From: Lasiodiplodia sp. COLG20
Lineage: Eukaryota; Ascomycota; Dothideomycetes; Botryosphaeriales; Botryosphaeriaceae
Reading direction: 5' to 3'
Assembly: GCA_009801085.1 (NCBI GenBank)
Contig: VNWV01000001.1
Span: 4,464,001-4,528,000 of the forward strand
Length of the DNA stretch: 64,000 nucleotides
Shown: positions 1-11,203 of the stretch, in pieces
How the letters are laid out: each line of letters starts with the position of its first letter
Position numbering within the stretch: the stretch's first letter is position 1
Notes under the pieces: generated by a model
The model's database searches: none
Seen by the model: only the letters and a program-made list of their open reading frames with translations
Told to the model about the DNA's origin: nothing
Program-made: the position numbers and the translations under genes

Positions 1-1000
1 GGCGAATGACGCATCACTGCTACATAAAAAGATGTTCTGTTGCTTCTAGTATATCCTATTGAACTTAAGGGTAAGGTGTTTGGTTGAAATGAGGTAACGA
101 ATGACTCTTTCTGCTAGGAGTTGGTGTTGTGGTGACGGATTTTACAAGAATCCTGCTAGCCTTGATGTTGCAAAGGTAATATCAGGTCTGGTGAAGTATG
201 TAGGGAAGTTGATGGAGCCGATCTTTTGCTGGTACGTAAAGATATCTTGTTTGGAAGCTTGTTTAGTTGCTGGTTTAATTTCTTGTAGGGGAAGTGGAGT
301 TTCCACCCCCTTTTCTTTGGACAGTTTGAATTTGGCAGTCAGTTTCTCAATGTATGAGTTCTGATAGATCTATGCCTTGCGCTGGGCGCGATCCCTGATG
401 ACCCTGATGGCTAGGAACCAGTTGAGTTCTCCTATGTCTCTGAGTTTATAAGCTTTCATGAGCTTTTCCTTGAAGATTGCTACTTTTTCGAGGTTTTGTT
501 TGTGGTAAAGAACCACAATGTCATCCACAAAGAAGAATAATAAAAGGTAGTCATTCTGGAAAAGGTAGTTGACTCCTGGGACCTCTGAGAGTCCCAGTTG
601 GTACAGTGTGGCGGAGAGGTGCTTATTCTATAAGGCAGGAGATTGCTTGAGTCCGTATAGGGCTCTCAGCAGTTGAAAAACATGAGATTCTCTTTGAACC
701 TCATTCTCAAATAACTCTAGACCTTCAGGCATTTCGCAGTAAGTTTCCTCATCAATTGGGCTGTTGACAAATGCGTTGATTGCGTCCACTTGCCATGATT
801 CCAAGTTAAATGCAGCCATAAGGGCCAGTAAGGCTCTCAGAACCTTAGCTGCCAGTGTTGCTGCGTAGGTGTTTGCTTCAGTAATCTGGAGGTCTCCTCT
901 TATATAGAGTCTTGCTTTGTGCTTGATGAGGTACCCTTGATTGTCGAATTTGTATTTAAAGACCTAGGTAAGGGGAATTGGTTTCTTGCCAGCCTTCTTG
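1..1000 (-). pseudogene. Copia reverse transcriptase and start of RNase H
   Basis: Conserved RT blocks occur in order on the minus strand: a KARLYIRGD-type block (about 890-930), WQVDAINAFVN (about 760-790), ALYGLKQSP (about 640-665), then FFVDDIVVL at about 515-540 with the catalytic Asp pair (copia usually has YVDD). IRVIRDR and YIEKLTAKF follow. At 120-240 the stretch from YQQKIGS through TRPDI is the end of RT. At base 1-20 the string SDASFA marks entry into RNase H. Stops at about 630, 160 and elsewhere break the frame. Confidence 0.88.
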
Positions 1001-1699
1001 GCTTTGAGACGTAGGACTCTTAAGAAGGTCCTTCTTCTAAAGAGACTGGTGAGTTCAAAGCGTAGAGCACTAATAAAGCCTTCCTTTTTAGGATGTTTCA
1101 TCATTTGTTTGAAGTTTGAAGGCTTTGAAGGTAGGTTGTCTCTGTGAGGCCTCTGTGGTTTGGGTTGGTCCTCTTTTGTCGTGGCAACTGCTGTTGCGAA
1201 AGCTTGATGGAAAACTGGGTTCTTTGGATCTTGAACTTCTTGAAGTGCGGTGGCGTGTGCCTGGTTTCTTCTTCTTGTTGATCTTCCTAATCTTCCTCCT
1301 TTAATGATGTTTGAGGAGTTGATATTTCCGGCAATCTCTGTTGCTCTTGGAGCTCTGTTGCCTCTAGCAGCTTCTGGTTGCACTGGAGTTTCGTATTGTA
1401 CTGGTAGCAATGGAGGGAGATGGCTGGACCTTTGTTGTTGTGGTTTATCTGGCAGGGGGGTTTCCCTCTCGCTAGTTAGAGTAGGACTTGGTAAGTGTGT
1501 TTGCTGCTCCTTGTTAGATTGTTAAGGAGTAACATCTTCTTCCTCCTAATCTTCTTGTGCATCTTGAAACTCATCTGCCTCTTATTGTTGTATAACAACT
1601 ACAGTGTCATCCAAATCTAGAAGAGATAGTTCCTCCTCTTCATCTTTCTCCAAAGGAATGTGAATGATATCAATGAGATAAGGGTTATCAGCCCTTACT

Positions 1700-2640
1700 A
1701 GCTAGGCAAGATCGACATCTTTTAGCTTATAGAACTCTTCTTCATTGAAAATGATATCTCTGGTGCGAATGACGCGGTTTTGGCTTGGAATCCAGATGCG
1801 GTAAATGTTGGTGGAATCGTATTCAACTAAGTGTTCTAGATGGGCTCTTTCTACTAGCTTTTCACTCCTGACTATTGTTTTCTTTAGGGCATAAGCGCGG
1901 CAGCCATATACTCTTAAGTGTGAGAGATCTAGTTTGTTTCTAGTAACATACTTAAATGGGGTCTTCCAGTAAAGCCTTCTTTGAGGAGTCCTATTGTAGA
2001 GATAGCTAGCAGTCTTTAGAATCTCTAGCTAAAGGGATTCTAGCAGGTTTGCTCTAATTCTTATAGATCTTGCTTTTTCAAGGATTACACCCCCTGCTCT
2101 CTCAGCGTATCCATTTTGTTTAGGAGTTGCTGGAGTAGAAGTTTCAAGTGTTATACCTCGATTCTGGAGCCAGTTCTTTATTTCTATGGTGATAGTCCTC
2201 TCGCCATCTGTTTTGATGAAGGCAGTTTGCTGGTCAAAGCGTTTTGGGATCAAGTTGACCACGTAGATGATGTTTCTGTTCACAAAGTACTTCTCAGTAT
2301 GGGTCAGGATAAAGATGAAGCCTGATTTAACACATTGAAGATGTGTTATCCATTTCTCACGATTGTATGCGGTTTGAAGCTGAAGAAGATCTAGTGAAAG
2401 TCTAAAAAATGGCTTTTCTGAGTCGATTTCAGAAGTTGCTGCTCTTGAAATGATCCTGTGGATCTTGGCTTTTGCGCAGGTGGCGTATTTAGTTGTTCTT
2501 AGTGTATCAGAGGAGTCTGTAATTGCAACTCCCTGAGTTAAGCTTTCTAGATGAGAGATGACTTCTAGATTAGCATGGGCGAGTGTCTTATGTCATTTCT
2601 GGTTTAATACCTTGCGGACTGATGCTACGAAGGCTAATAA
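1700..2640 (-). pseudogene. Copia integrase, degenerate
   Basis: The minus strand carries an H-H-C-C zinc region (HTLAHANLE then a CAKAK segment, about 2480-2600) followed by the rve catalytic core. Its acidic triad is visible: SLDLLQL, then KTDGE, then PKQNGYAERAGG with the core Glu. Downstream are the typical copia GYxAYALKK-like and RDIIFNEEEF segments (about 1740-1900). A TAG follows NLLESL near 2029, where Gln is expected. The product would insert cDNA into the genome, but this copy has no continuous frame. Confidence 0.85.
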
Positions 2641-2658
2641 AGTGTTGTTTACTAAGGA

Positions 2659-3009
2659 CTAAGTGTTGTTTTCAAGAAGGAATTGCCCATTATAAGTAGA
2701 GAGCTTGTAAAAGGGCTTTTCCTTTGTATATAATAACATCTTTTTAGTGTCCCAGTATACTCCCTTCTGAATTGTCTTGCTAAAAGAGACTAGATTGGTC
2801 ATGAATGTTGGTATGTACGTAACATCATGCAAGGTAATTGTTGCTTCTCCACGCATTCCTTGGACATTGATATCAACAGTTCCCCAGCTTTTAATCTTAG
2901 TGGATTGATTTCTAGCTTGTAGGTACTCTGACACAGCGTCCTTGGTTTTCTTAAAGCGTGAGAGCATGGATTGGTTACAAACATAAACATTTGCGCCTGA
3001 ATCAAGCAC
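2659..3009 (-). pseudogene. Copia aspartic protease domain
   Basis: The active-site motif appears as LDSGAN (the DSG triad of retroviral-type aspartic proteases), followed by LVSFSKT. Copia proteases have a similar Leu-Val-Ser segment downstream. The piece is open for 116 codons and sits between the Gag zinc knuckle and integrase, as expected. It ends at a TAG within an otherwise continuing frame. It cannot act alone because Gag and Pol are broken around it. Confidence 0.8.
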
Positions 3010-4165
3010 CTAGAAACCAACAAGTGTTGAGGTTTGAGCTGAGAATGCGGCATAATGAACCATCAGTGCTAGATTCTCCTTAGTTTGTAAATTCTCTTGC
3101 TTGTTATCCTTGTCTTTGTTCTTATTGTTGGATTTGTTCTTATTGTTCTTTGCAAAGTCCTTTGCGCGCTGAATTGAGATTTCAACCTTCTTCTTGAAGT
3201 CCTTATTAGTCTTCAGTTTCTCCTGAATTTCATTCTTCAAGGATTCATTGAAAACGAATGTTGGAGGAGCTCTTAAGGGCTGAATGTAGAAGCACTTATT
3301 ATAGTAGTGTTTCTGGCCACACACGCATTGAGGGTAGGTTTTTGTTATTGCTTGCTGGCCTTAAAAGCCGGCTGCAAATGCTAAATGGCTTCTAGCATTC
3401 TGAAGAGACTTATGAGCTTGTTCTTCGCGAAAATAATTACGCGTATGCTTAATTAGTTGAGAGAGGGTTATTGCCCTGGCTTTAGTTGAGCTAAGAGATC
3501 TCTGAGTAATTATAGCAGATGTCTAAGTATTATCCACGACCTTCACCGTATATAGAAAGTCTGTAAATGGTTTCTGGCCTTGGAGCTCTGCTAGGTCCTT
3601 ATTGCTTGCTTTAGAGATAAAGAGATCCTAATTTTTCAACTAGGTGATGATGTTTTGAAGCCTGGGAGGCTTCTTAAGGTTCTAGTATTGGCGCTAGAGT
3701 TTTATGCGGTGCGCCTCATCTGTTGGTATAAGGCGAGACTTAATTTCCTCTAGTAGTTCCCTGGGAGAGGTGGTGTTTGAGGTGATAAGACTGAAGTTCT
3801 CAGCAGCAAGTGTTTAAAGGATTAAAGAGTAAACACTCTTAAGTCCCTTCTGCTGCTCTTAATACCTTCTTAATCTGGCCTCGTAGTCTCGTATGCGTGT
3901 AGGATAAACCTGCATCTCAAGAGATACGAGTTCTGCTTAAGTTAGTAGTGTTGATAAGGTAGATAGTTCAGGTTAAATGGGTTTATCTATCTGCTTCTGA
4001 ACAGCTTCCTTGGAAGGGTTAACCAGTTCCCAGACCTTGTGTGCTTACGCATGTAATTGAATGGTGCGTAGCCATAAGGTCTAGTCTGATGGTTTGGTTA
4101 AAATGATTTGCTTTAGGTTGGTTTTAGTTATGATTGCGTAAATGGTTCGCAAAATTCGCTGAATA
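3010..4165 (-). pseudogene. Gag region of copia element with zinc knuckle, several stops
   Basis: The nucleocapsid-like polyprotein segment packages element RNA. On the minus strand one frame reads through conserved copia Gag text, including a helical stretch around ELLEEIKSRLIP and, near 3270-3330, a zinc-knuckle-like CGQKHYYNKCF. It is interrupted by about ten stops, for example near 3660, 3640, 3525 and 3360, each at a position where Gln or Trp would be expected. No intact start codon is evident close to the LTR. The segment continues in the same frame toward the protease. Confidence 0.75.
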
Positions 4166-4320
4166 AATAATAATACAACAAGGTGTGAATGGGTAACGAG
4201 TTTAGGACTTAATTGATGAACAACACAGGAATCCGGAAGTGCAAAGGGTAGAGATGTAAGGATTAGACAAGGTTGTTATAGGGGTTTAAAGATAAGCGAA
4301 GTTGTTATAACGTTAAAGAT

Positions 4321-4342
4321 CGCGCGACTCCGGGCTCATAAC
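4321..4342 (-). other. Primer-binding site complementary to a Met-tRNA 5' half
   Basis: The 22 bases next to the LTR read on the plus strand as a stem-like CCGGG followed by CTCATAA, which is a methionine tRNA anticodon stem and loop (CAU anticodon). Copia-type elements are known to prime from a half tRNA-iMet cut in the anticodon loop, rather than from the CCA 3' end. The position, immediately internal to the LTR, fits a minus-strand priming site. The exact tRNA (initiator or elongator) is not decided. Confidence 0.55.
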
Positions 4343-4577
4343 TGTTGAACAACGTGAGGAGATTGAATTACACGCTGCTAAAGAGTAGAATGAGTAGAAA
4401 CTACCTGTTTATATACACTAGTTGCTTGCGTACGCGCCTGAAAGTAACATGACTGGATCACGCCTTGGTGGTGAGATAGATAGGGTATCTGCCTTGGTGT
4501 TGAAGAAAGAACACGAGATATACGGCAAATAAACGCGGAGTTGAAAGTAAGGCAAAAAGTAAGGCAGTAGTCTAACA
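4343..4577 (-). repeat. 5' LTR of the copia element
   Basis: About 235 bp. In element orientation it opens TGTTAGACTACTGCC and closes GTTGTTCAACA, so it has the canonical TG...CA ends with short imperfect inverted repeats (TGTTRRA). It abuts directly on a primer-binding site at its inner end. The boundaries come from the termini and the primer site, not from comparison with a second LTR, which is outside the window. Confidence 0.7.
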
Positions 4578-7500
4578 CCTTCCTATCCTTGCATCTACTC
4601 CAGTTTACTCAAATGCAAAACGCACACGCATCACCGTCAAAATCTATCATAATCAGATGTTCGGGCAAGCGGTCAGCAGTGCGAAGTCCTTCCACACGTA
4701 CTTTCAACAAGTCGTTTCTCACTGCCACCACCGCGCATGGCTACACGACAATTCGCATCGCTCGGCCTTTTCCATAAGAAACCGGTGCAATCTGGTTGTG
4801 ACCGCAGTTTCAAATCCTGCAAGGAGGCGACTCGACGCAAGGGGTGGTCAACACACGTGGTGGCTACCCAGCATATCTCGGCTGTGCGATGAGCTTAATA
4901 CAACATCCATCCAGAACCACTATGCCAGAGATGAAAACTAGGATTCTAGATGAAAGTAGAGCCATCGGAATTGGAAGAGTGAAAATTGTCGCAACCGCAA
5001 AGACAGGTGCTCGTACAATTGATTCAATTCTGACTGTACCCCAAATTGCGGTGCACGACGCTCTGCAGACGAAGCAATGTCCTTTCCGCCCGCATTCCTT
5101 CTTATTGAACATTCTTTGCGCAAGTCAGCAACGTCTTTACTATGGGTATTGAGGCTCTTTGTCATTAACGCTGCGAGGCAGTCACTTTTCTCGCTACAAC
5201 CCTCCAAATATCCGTCAAGAGCTTCATATCTCCACCACAAACCGATAATTCCGTACCCGATACTAGCAGCTTGTTAGGTTCCCGTTCTGAGTGCTTATTT
5301 ATTTTCGAGCATCATACCCAGACTCTTGAAGACCAGGTCAAGCGCGTCTATGACCAGTACAGCAAGCACCCCAATCCCTTGGCCAAAAACACATAGCATG
5401 AAGGAGCAGAGCGATGTGATTTACTACCGCGGACGCCCCCGACCCCGCCCGTTCTGCTCTTTCCCCCCATGCTCATCTACCTTGTGCTTGCTCCGTGTTG
5501 CAGGCAGACACCGATTCCTGACGACCAAGTCGGCTTCGGGCATGCCGCTCCTCCCTCATCCGAGGCCGATTGATCTCTCAGGAAGCCAAATATAACCGCC
5601 ACAGTGGTCTGGCAAGAGTCGGCAAAGTTGATTGACCCGCTGTGCAATTTGGCGTCCAAACCCCGGCGCCGGAATGGCCTCACCATCCTTTCCTGAGCTT
5701 GCGAAGCTTCTTTGTTCCAAGCCTACCTCTAGGTCTTTGTCAGTTTTCATTTCTCCCTTCTAGCTTTGAGATGGAAGGTATCTCATCTCTTCCCGGTGCG
5801 AATCCATAGCAATCACTTTTGCATAAATTTCAATGGACGAAAACTCGTGCGAGCAGCGGCGCTTGCGGCAGCGGATTTTGAAGGAGCTCTGAGGGATGAG
5901 GCAATAGGGGGCTTTCTTGGCTGGTTGTTAGCTGTCACCGTTAGTGACTACGAAGAGGTAAAAGGTAGAGTGCTGGGAAAATGCTCGAACACACACACAA
6001 GCAGAGAAGACTTCTAGACCTTGAGTGTTCTTCCTGGGATCAGACCTCAATCGCTAATGTCATCTGGAATAACTGTATCTCATCTTACCGCGTCAATCTT
6101 CTGTAAGGACATGGTACCTCTCTGGGCAGGATATTTGAAGTCTTCAAACCGCAGTTTGTTGTGTCCATTCCTTCATCCCTGATGAAAGCACGTCTGTCTG
6201 ACTGCGGGGTAAAACAGTAAGATAATAGATAGTAGCGCTAGAATAGTTCGCGTATTAGCCTTCTGAGAAGGTTGCTATGATTCAGAGTGATTTTAGTCTT
6301 CAAACCATCATGAGTAAACATGTTACGGGCCGGATTCTCCTAACCTTTGTTCTGTATCAATGCCATAGGTATTTGCAGCGAAGTCAAGCGATATTTCAGA
6401 TATCACTATAAGCCGATGGACCAGAAGTCTTGATCACAAGCTCACGGCGCCATCGAGATCCCCTGATTCGTGATACTTGGAGTTTTAGGGTAATAACTCA
6501 CATCACAAAGACCAACTTGTGCTCGTACACGTCCGAGAATCCGAGTTTATCCCTCCCTTGCACCAGTCTACGCTTTGATCCTTTTGAATGTCTCACATCT
6601 TTGGTTTTGTGCCCTCTACATGTCGTGGTTTGTACAAACCCGGAGCCTTAACATCCCTTTTCTCAGAGTCAGCAGGCCGTAGATCAATGGCAGCGTCACT
6701 ACCATTAGTACCTTCCACTCTACGACAGAGCCGTTTGCGTCCTAATACCCATCACTGTTTAGCCAATTGTCCAGCTTCCTGAAGAATGTTCAAGATCACA
6801 AAGGACCATCTCCACCTCGGTTATAGTCCATTTTCCCCGTCGCCTTTTTCCCGTAGTTGTAAGTTCGACGACGTCGTGGTACGGTTGGTGGGCCTTCAAA
6901 GGATGCTTTGGTCAGCAGTCAGGGCTAGCAAGTGGCATCGCGGATCGTGGTAAAAGGTGTAGTTAATCCTGAGTGGCTCTGTAAGATTGTGTCAACGCAA
7001 GATAACACTATGAAGCGTCATGGCTCACCGGTATCTAGGAGGCTTGATCAAGAGACAAGAAACAAGACCATCTCATAACGGCTGGTCTGCGTGGAAGCAG
7101 CCAAGAAGCCCAGGCGCGGTCCTTGTCCATGACGTGGTTGTACTGACTCAGGACAACAATAATCCCATCGCAAGAACGGACGCAGGGGTGCAATTGCAAG
7201 AGTGTTTTGTTCTTGACATGCTTCCGGTCAGGCATAGAAGAAGGCTCCTTGAGGCAGCGTTGTCGCGCTTGTCAATATGCGGCTACCAGATCGTTTGCCG
7301 TACCCACAGGAAAGAAAACAATGCAACCACCCTTCCTCCCACTCGCAGGTGTCTGTGGTGCTATTCGCTGGACCGGAATGGTTGATTTCTCGCGAAGTAG
7401 AGGGCGGCCAGGTTATCGAGGGGATTTGGAATTTGGACGGGAAGGGATGCAAGTTCGGGTTTTCGCGTAGGATCGCAGGATCGGGGGTCCATGGAGGTCC

Positions 7501-9079
7501 ATGGAGACTAAACGTCAGAAAAGAGAAGCGCTTGCGACAGGAAAAGCCCGCAAGGGTCTTAAGTCTGCGACGCAAGTATGGCTGGGTTGGAAGGGAGCTC
7601 ACTGACTCCCGCGACGCGAGGGCTTCATGAATCTCCCGGGCCTTGATGGAACGAGCGGCTGGGTCCGCGGCTGGTGCCTGAGTGCGGCATTGTTGGGGTG
7701 GGAGTGGGGCAAGGCTAGGTAGTCGGTGGGCCGATGGAGGGCGTCGCTGGATTGGAGGTCAAATGTAGCCCGCACAAAATAAGCGCGCAGAGCAGATTTA
7801 CGCCTAAAGGGCTCTGACAACGCCGCTTGCACTCCTTTGCACTATTAATGCTGCTGCTGATGCACCCATTGGATAGGCCTTTGTGCCACGGCACACAAGG
7901 GCGACTGGATCTGGGCGGCGCAAACGCGCTACTCAAACAAGATGCACAAGCGCGCTGTTTGCACACCCAGTGACTTCATGCAAGCAGCCTCGCGCTCGAA
8001 AATATCTCCCTTTCCAATAGCTACTGGGCATGGTCGCCCAATGACTGCTCGATTTGCCATAGAGCTGCGGCAAGCTCCTGAACCATGCCGCTCTCAGCGC
8101 ATGGTGCAGCATTCCTAGAGCTGACACTGGGCCACTCTTGCCTGTCCGAGGAACCTGCCTAACCACCGGAGGAAAGTGACCTAGCGCGAGATAGGCTACG
8201 CCCCCCAGCGGTGGAATCACGGAGATACATATGCAGGCAGTCGTTTCTACCCCTCTCGAGTCCCAGACTACTTGTTACCATCGTGCAGATGCTAAGCTAT
8301 CAATGCATATAGGAAGCTTCCTCCTTAATCATCTATCACGGTCATGCGTGGCGCTTGTCGAGGAAATTTCTGTAATTCACTGAGCCGCTGTAGCTTATCT
8401 AAGCGAGCCTGGAGGCAGTAACAGGCAGCAGCTGTGGGGCGCCGCGCAGGTGCGACTTTCCTTTGCGAGTTACCAGCCTTACGTCACTCCAGCCGTCCTT
8501 TTTTCCGCTGAACTCTACTCTCTGCTCCTCTCGACCCACCACCACAGCGACCGCCCTCCTCTTCAGCAACAAGCTCTTGGTACGTTGGCTCTCATGACCG
8601 CGATCCCGGCCCCCTTCTCTCCACCCTACTCATGAATCTTCCTGGCAAGCCGTTGCTTCGTTGCTGAACTACCATCCATCCGCACCTCTCCTCCACTGTC
8701 CCATCAGGCGAGCAGCTAGCTGCCCGAAAACGAGGGGAGCCCGACTATTTGCACACTGCCATCAGCGAGAGACAAGCAGCCAGCGCTGACCACACTCGCC
8801 CCCTTGACTGTCCAGCATGACTGCATTCAACCCAGTCAGCCTTGTCCCTCCTACCCTTCTTCATGCACAGCTCTTCGCTTTTACGTTAGGGAGTGTTGCT
8901 AACAGCTTCTCCTTTCTAGATATTGCCAAGTGCGGCCAGCCGCTGGCACGAGATGGAGGCTCGTCCGCGCGTTCGTCCGCGCGTTCGTCTCTGGCCGCTC
9001 GCCCTACACCTTCGTCAAAGCGAGCTCAGAAGATCTCGTACGCATCCTCCCCCTTCTCTTACTCTTCCTCATCCTCACC
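4578..9079. other. Intergenic, no supported gene
   Basis: Short open frames occur on both strands, but none shows a recognisable domain, credible splice structure or codon periodicity. From about 8440 to 8820 the plus strand becomes pyrimidine-rich (CTCC/CTTC runs), as fungal promoters and 5' leaders often are. This may be the old promoter of the RRM-containing remnant that follows. No tRNA B-box with a matching acceptor stem was found by eye. Confidence 0.6.
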
Positions 9080-9745
9080 ATCCTCATGAGCCTAAACGAG
9101 CTTACTGACCGTGTCAACCTCCCATAGCCCCACACGGGACCACGACACTGGCCGCCGCCGTGGCTTTGGCTTCGTCCGCTTCACCCAGGAATCCGATGCT
9201 GAAGCCGCTATTCACCCCCGGCGTCACAACCGGTTGAACAACCAGGTTATGGGAAGGCCACTGAGCCACCCAGTGGGCCCGTCCGGGCCGGCAACCTACG
9301 ACGAAGAAAAGGGGGCTCATGCGAAGAAGAACAAGGCCAAGAAGCCGGCGCGAAGAAGCCGGCGGCCAAGAAGAAGGCTAAAGGTAAGAATCTCAATCCA
9401 GCAAGCTTGCAGCCATCAACTGACTCTTGCGCGACAGTCGCACCTCGCCCTCAGCTGACTGCTGACGAGAAACGCATGGAAGCCGCCACCAAGAAGTTAA
9501 TCAACAACGCATTGTACCAAAGTGATTTCGAGAAGAGGGGCAGCCCAGGTGTCTTCGCCCCGTTCCAGCCCATCAGCGACCGGGAGTGGAAGCAAGACTG
9601 GGCGGCCATGCAGCCAGTGCCGAAGGCGCCACCGCCGACACCTAACAACAACCATACCAACAACGCCGCCATGAACAGCAGCACCGTATCCGGACCGCAG
9701 AAAAAGGGCAAGGCCAAGGCCGCACGCCTGAGGGCATTCAGTTGA
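9080..9745 (+). pseudogene. RRM-protein remnant with frameshift and Lys/Ala-rich tail
   Basis: At 9111-9290 the plus strand encodes an RNP1 signature (RGFGFVRF) after a DxDTGR segment, the C-terminal half of an RNA recognition motif. The expected continuation after EAAI is scrambled. No RNP2 half is visible upstream in frame. A basic tail KKNKAKKP runs into KKPAAKKKAK only after a one-base frame change near 9350. A plausible intron follows (GTAAG at 9384, CTGAC-like branch site, AG near 9437), joining a Lys/Asp-rich stretch to 9745 with no recognised domain. The loss of half the fold and the frame break argue for a decayed duplicate of a glycine-rich or nucleolin-like RNA-binding gene. A living gene with unusual splicing is not excluded. 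Confidence 0.45.
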
Positions 9746-9770
9746 GACAGAAGTCGGGCTGCCTGCGCGC

Positions 9771-10830
9771 CCCAAGCCTAGATTGTTGAATACCCGGACG
9801 AAGAGGGCCATGGCCCGCAACTACCTGCTGGGCAACGACGACCGCCCGAGCCTCTTCCTCTCCTTTGCGGACCTGGCGCCTAGGTGCCACGAGTGGATCA
9901 GGTCGACGCCGCCCAATTGCTGGGACGGCGTGTGGGCCAGGGATGGCATTACCATCTCGTACGAGAGGCTTTCACACATCTGGCAGCTGGCCAGGGCGAG
10001 GCAGAATGCGGATGCCGGCGATGGCGAGATCTTCTTCTCGTTTGCGGGCCTCGCGCCCCAGGCCGTGATTGTTGAATACCCAGTCCGGGTCAAGACGACC
10101 CCGTGCCCGGCAGCGCCTCCGCTGGTGCTAACGACAGTCGCTGGCGGCATGGCCCGCGTCAAGCTGGCCGACGCCGAGCGCGCCAACATCGAGGAGCAGA
10201 TCAAGACCGCCAACACGCTCGACGACATCACCCGTCTCGAGAAGCTGCTGAACGAGGGCAAGACCTCCCTCCGGTCCCCAAGCCTAGATTGTTGAAAACG
10301 CTTCCCGGCGCAAGCCATGGGAATGTTTCCTAATTGGTCAGCGGCGCCGCCGCCGCCGCGCACGATCGTCCTCCCGATCTTGCACGCAGGTCAAACCTTG
10401 GCCGGCAGAAGGGCTCCAGGCCCCAGCAATTTCAGAACCAGCAGTTCACAAACAACGGGACAACACACCACCTGCCATCCCAAGCTGAGATTGTTGAAAA
10501 CTCTCCTTTGGCGGAAGCCATGGGAGTGCTTCCTGGTTGGCCAGGAAGGGCTTCAGGCCCCAGCAATTTCAAAACCAGCAGTTCACAAGCAACGAGTCCT
10601 TGGGGTGGAGGTTTTGGTCTTGGGGGGAGGGGGTTCAAGCGGGCCCAACGCACGGAAAGCTCAGCTTGAAGAGGCTCGGGCCCGCCGCGGCAGAAGCTGC
10701 GGCTCTCGCAGCAGGCGCTGTCCTGCGACAAAGAGCTTCGAGACCACCATGAGAGGGAAGGTCAACCGTAAGTTCGACCAGTCTGGCGCCGAAAGGCGTA
10801 AGGACGACTGGGGTTTTACAAATGGCTGAC
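9771..10830 (+). pseudogene. Rearranged gene fragments with U2A'-like tail
   Basis: A 170-codon open stretch (9783-10295) has no known domain at its start. It ends with a helix (ADAERANIEEQIKTANTLDD then ITRLEKLLNEG) that resembles the C-terminal tail of the spliceosomal U2 snRNP protein A' (Lea1). The leucine-rich repeats that should precede it are absent. After 10276 the DNA consists of near-duplicate blocks in shifting frames that re-encode Gln/Asn-rich peptides such as PQQFQNQQFT. I infer a mosaic of duplicated fragments. The alternative is an orphan gene with several exons. Confidence 0.4.
10287..10594 (+). repeat. Interleaved short direct duplications
   Basis: Two word families repeat. 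One is GATTGTTGAAAAC plus about 45 bp of weaker similarity including AAGCCATGGGA, at 10287 and 10489 (spacing 202), with related GATTGTTGAATACCC copies at about 9782 and 10068. The second is a block beginning GGGCTYCAGGCCCCAGCAAT at 10411 and 10548 (spacing 137), similar over about 47 bp with few mismatches. The copies sit in different reading frames. Confidence 0.7.
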
Positions 10831-11203
10831 GAATGACGACAATTCCGAAAAACATGGAGGAGACGCATACTGCTCCAATACCTGTGCTGAAGTATACGAT
10901 GCAGAGTTAGAAAAATGTCAAAACTTCATGTTTTTAGAATAAAAAATTTGGTTGATCTTTGAACTTTCTCCAAGACGCGTGCCACACCATTGAGAGAAAA
11001 CAGGACGGTCTTTCCAGCTCCGCCTTGCGCCACGTGAAACAGGGTAGTAGTAAACGCTACAAGACATCCAACGAGTGTACATACAATATCCTGACCTAAG
11101 CCCGAAGACCCTTCGTCACGTCTCGTCCCTTACTCTTTCCTCTCTCCTATACCCATTCTAGCTGTATGTCCAGCAGTCACATTTTCCACACACTTATCTT
11201 TTC
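10831..11203. other. 3' flank of the peptidase gene, no gene
   Basis: AT-rich at 10900-10960, then mixed composition. It presumably holds the 3' untranslated region and poly(A) signals of the minus-strand peptidase gene that ends at 11204. No coding signal was seen. Confidence 0.5.

Larger units (their letters stand above)
1..4577 (-). mobile_element. Ty1/copia LTR retrotransposon, RIP-degraded, truncated by window edge
   Basis: Read on the minus strand the order is LTR, primer-binding site, Gag with zinc knuckle, aspartic protease, integrase, reverse transcriptase and the very start of RNase H at base 1. Integrase before RT is the copia (Pseudoviridae) order. Only the 5' LTR is in the window; the rest of RNase H and the 3' LTR lie to the left. 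Almost the whole interior can be followed in one reading frame broken by stop codons rather than frameshifts. Most stops I inspected are TAG or TAA where the family has Gln, or TAG where it has Trp. That pattern is CpA to TpA change on one or other strand, as repeat-induced point mutation makes. The copy is therefore non-coding. Target-site duplication cannot be checked with one end only. Confidence 0.9.

Noticed and set aside
4321..4342. Met-tRNA gene
   Set aside because: Only the anticodon arm region matches; there is no T-arm, acceptor stem or B box. It is a primer-binding site.
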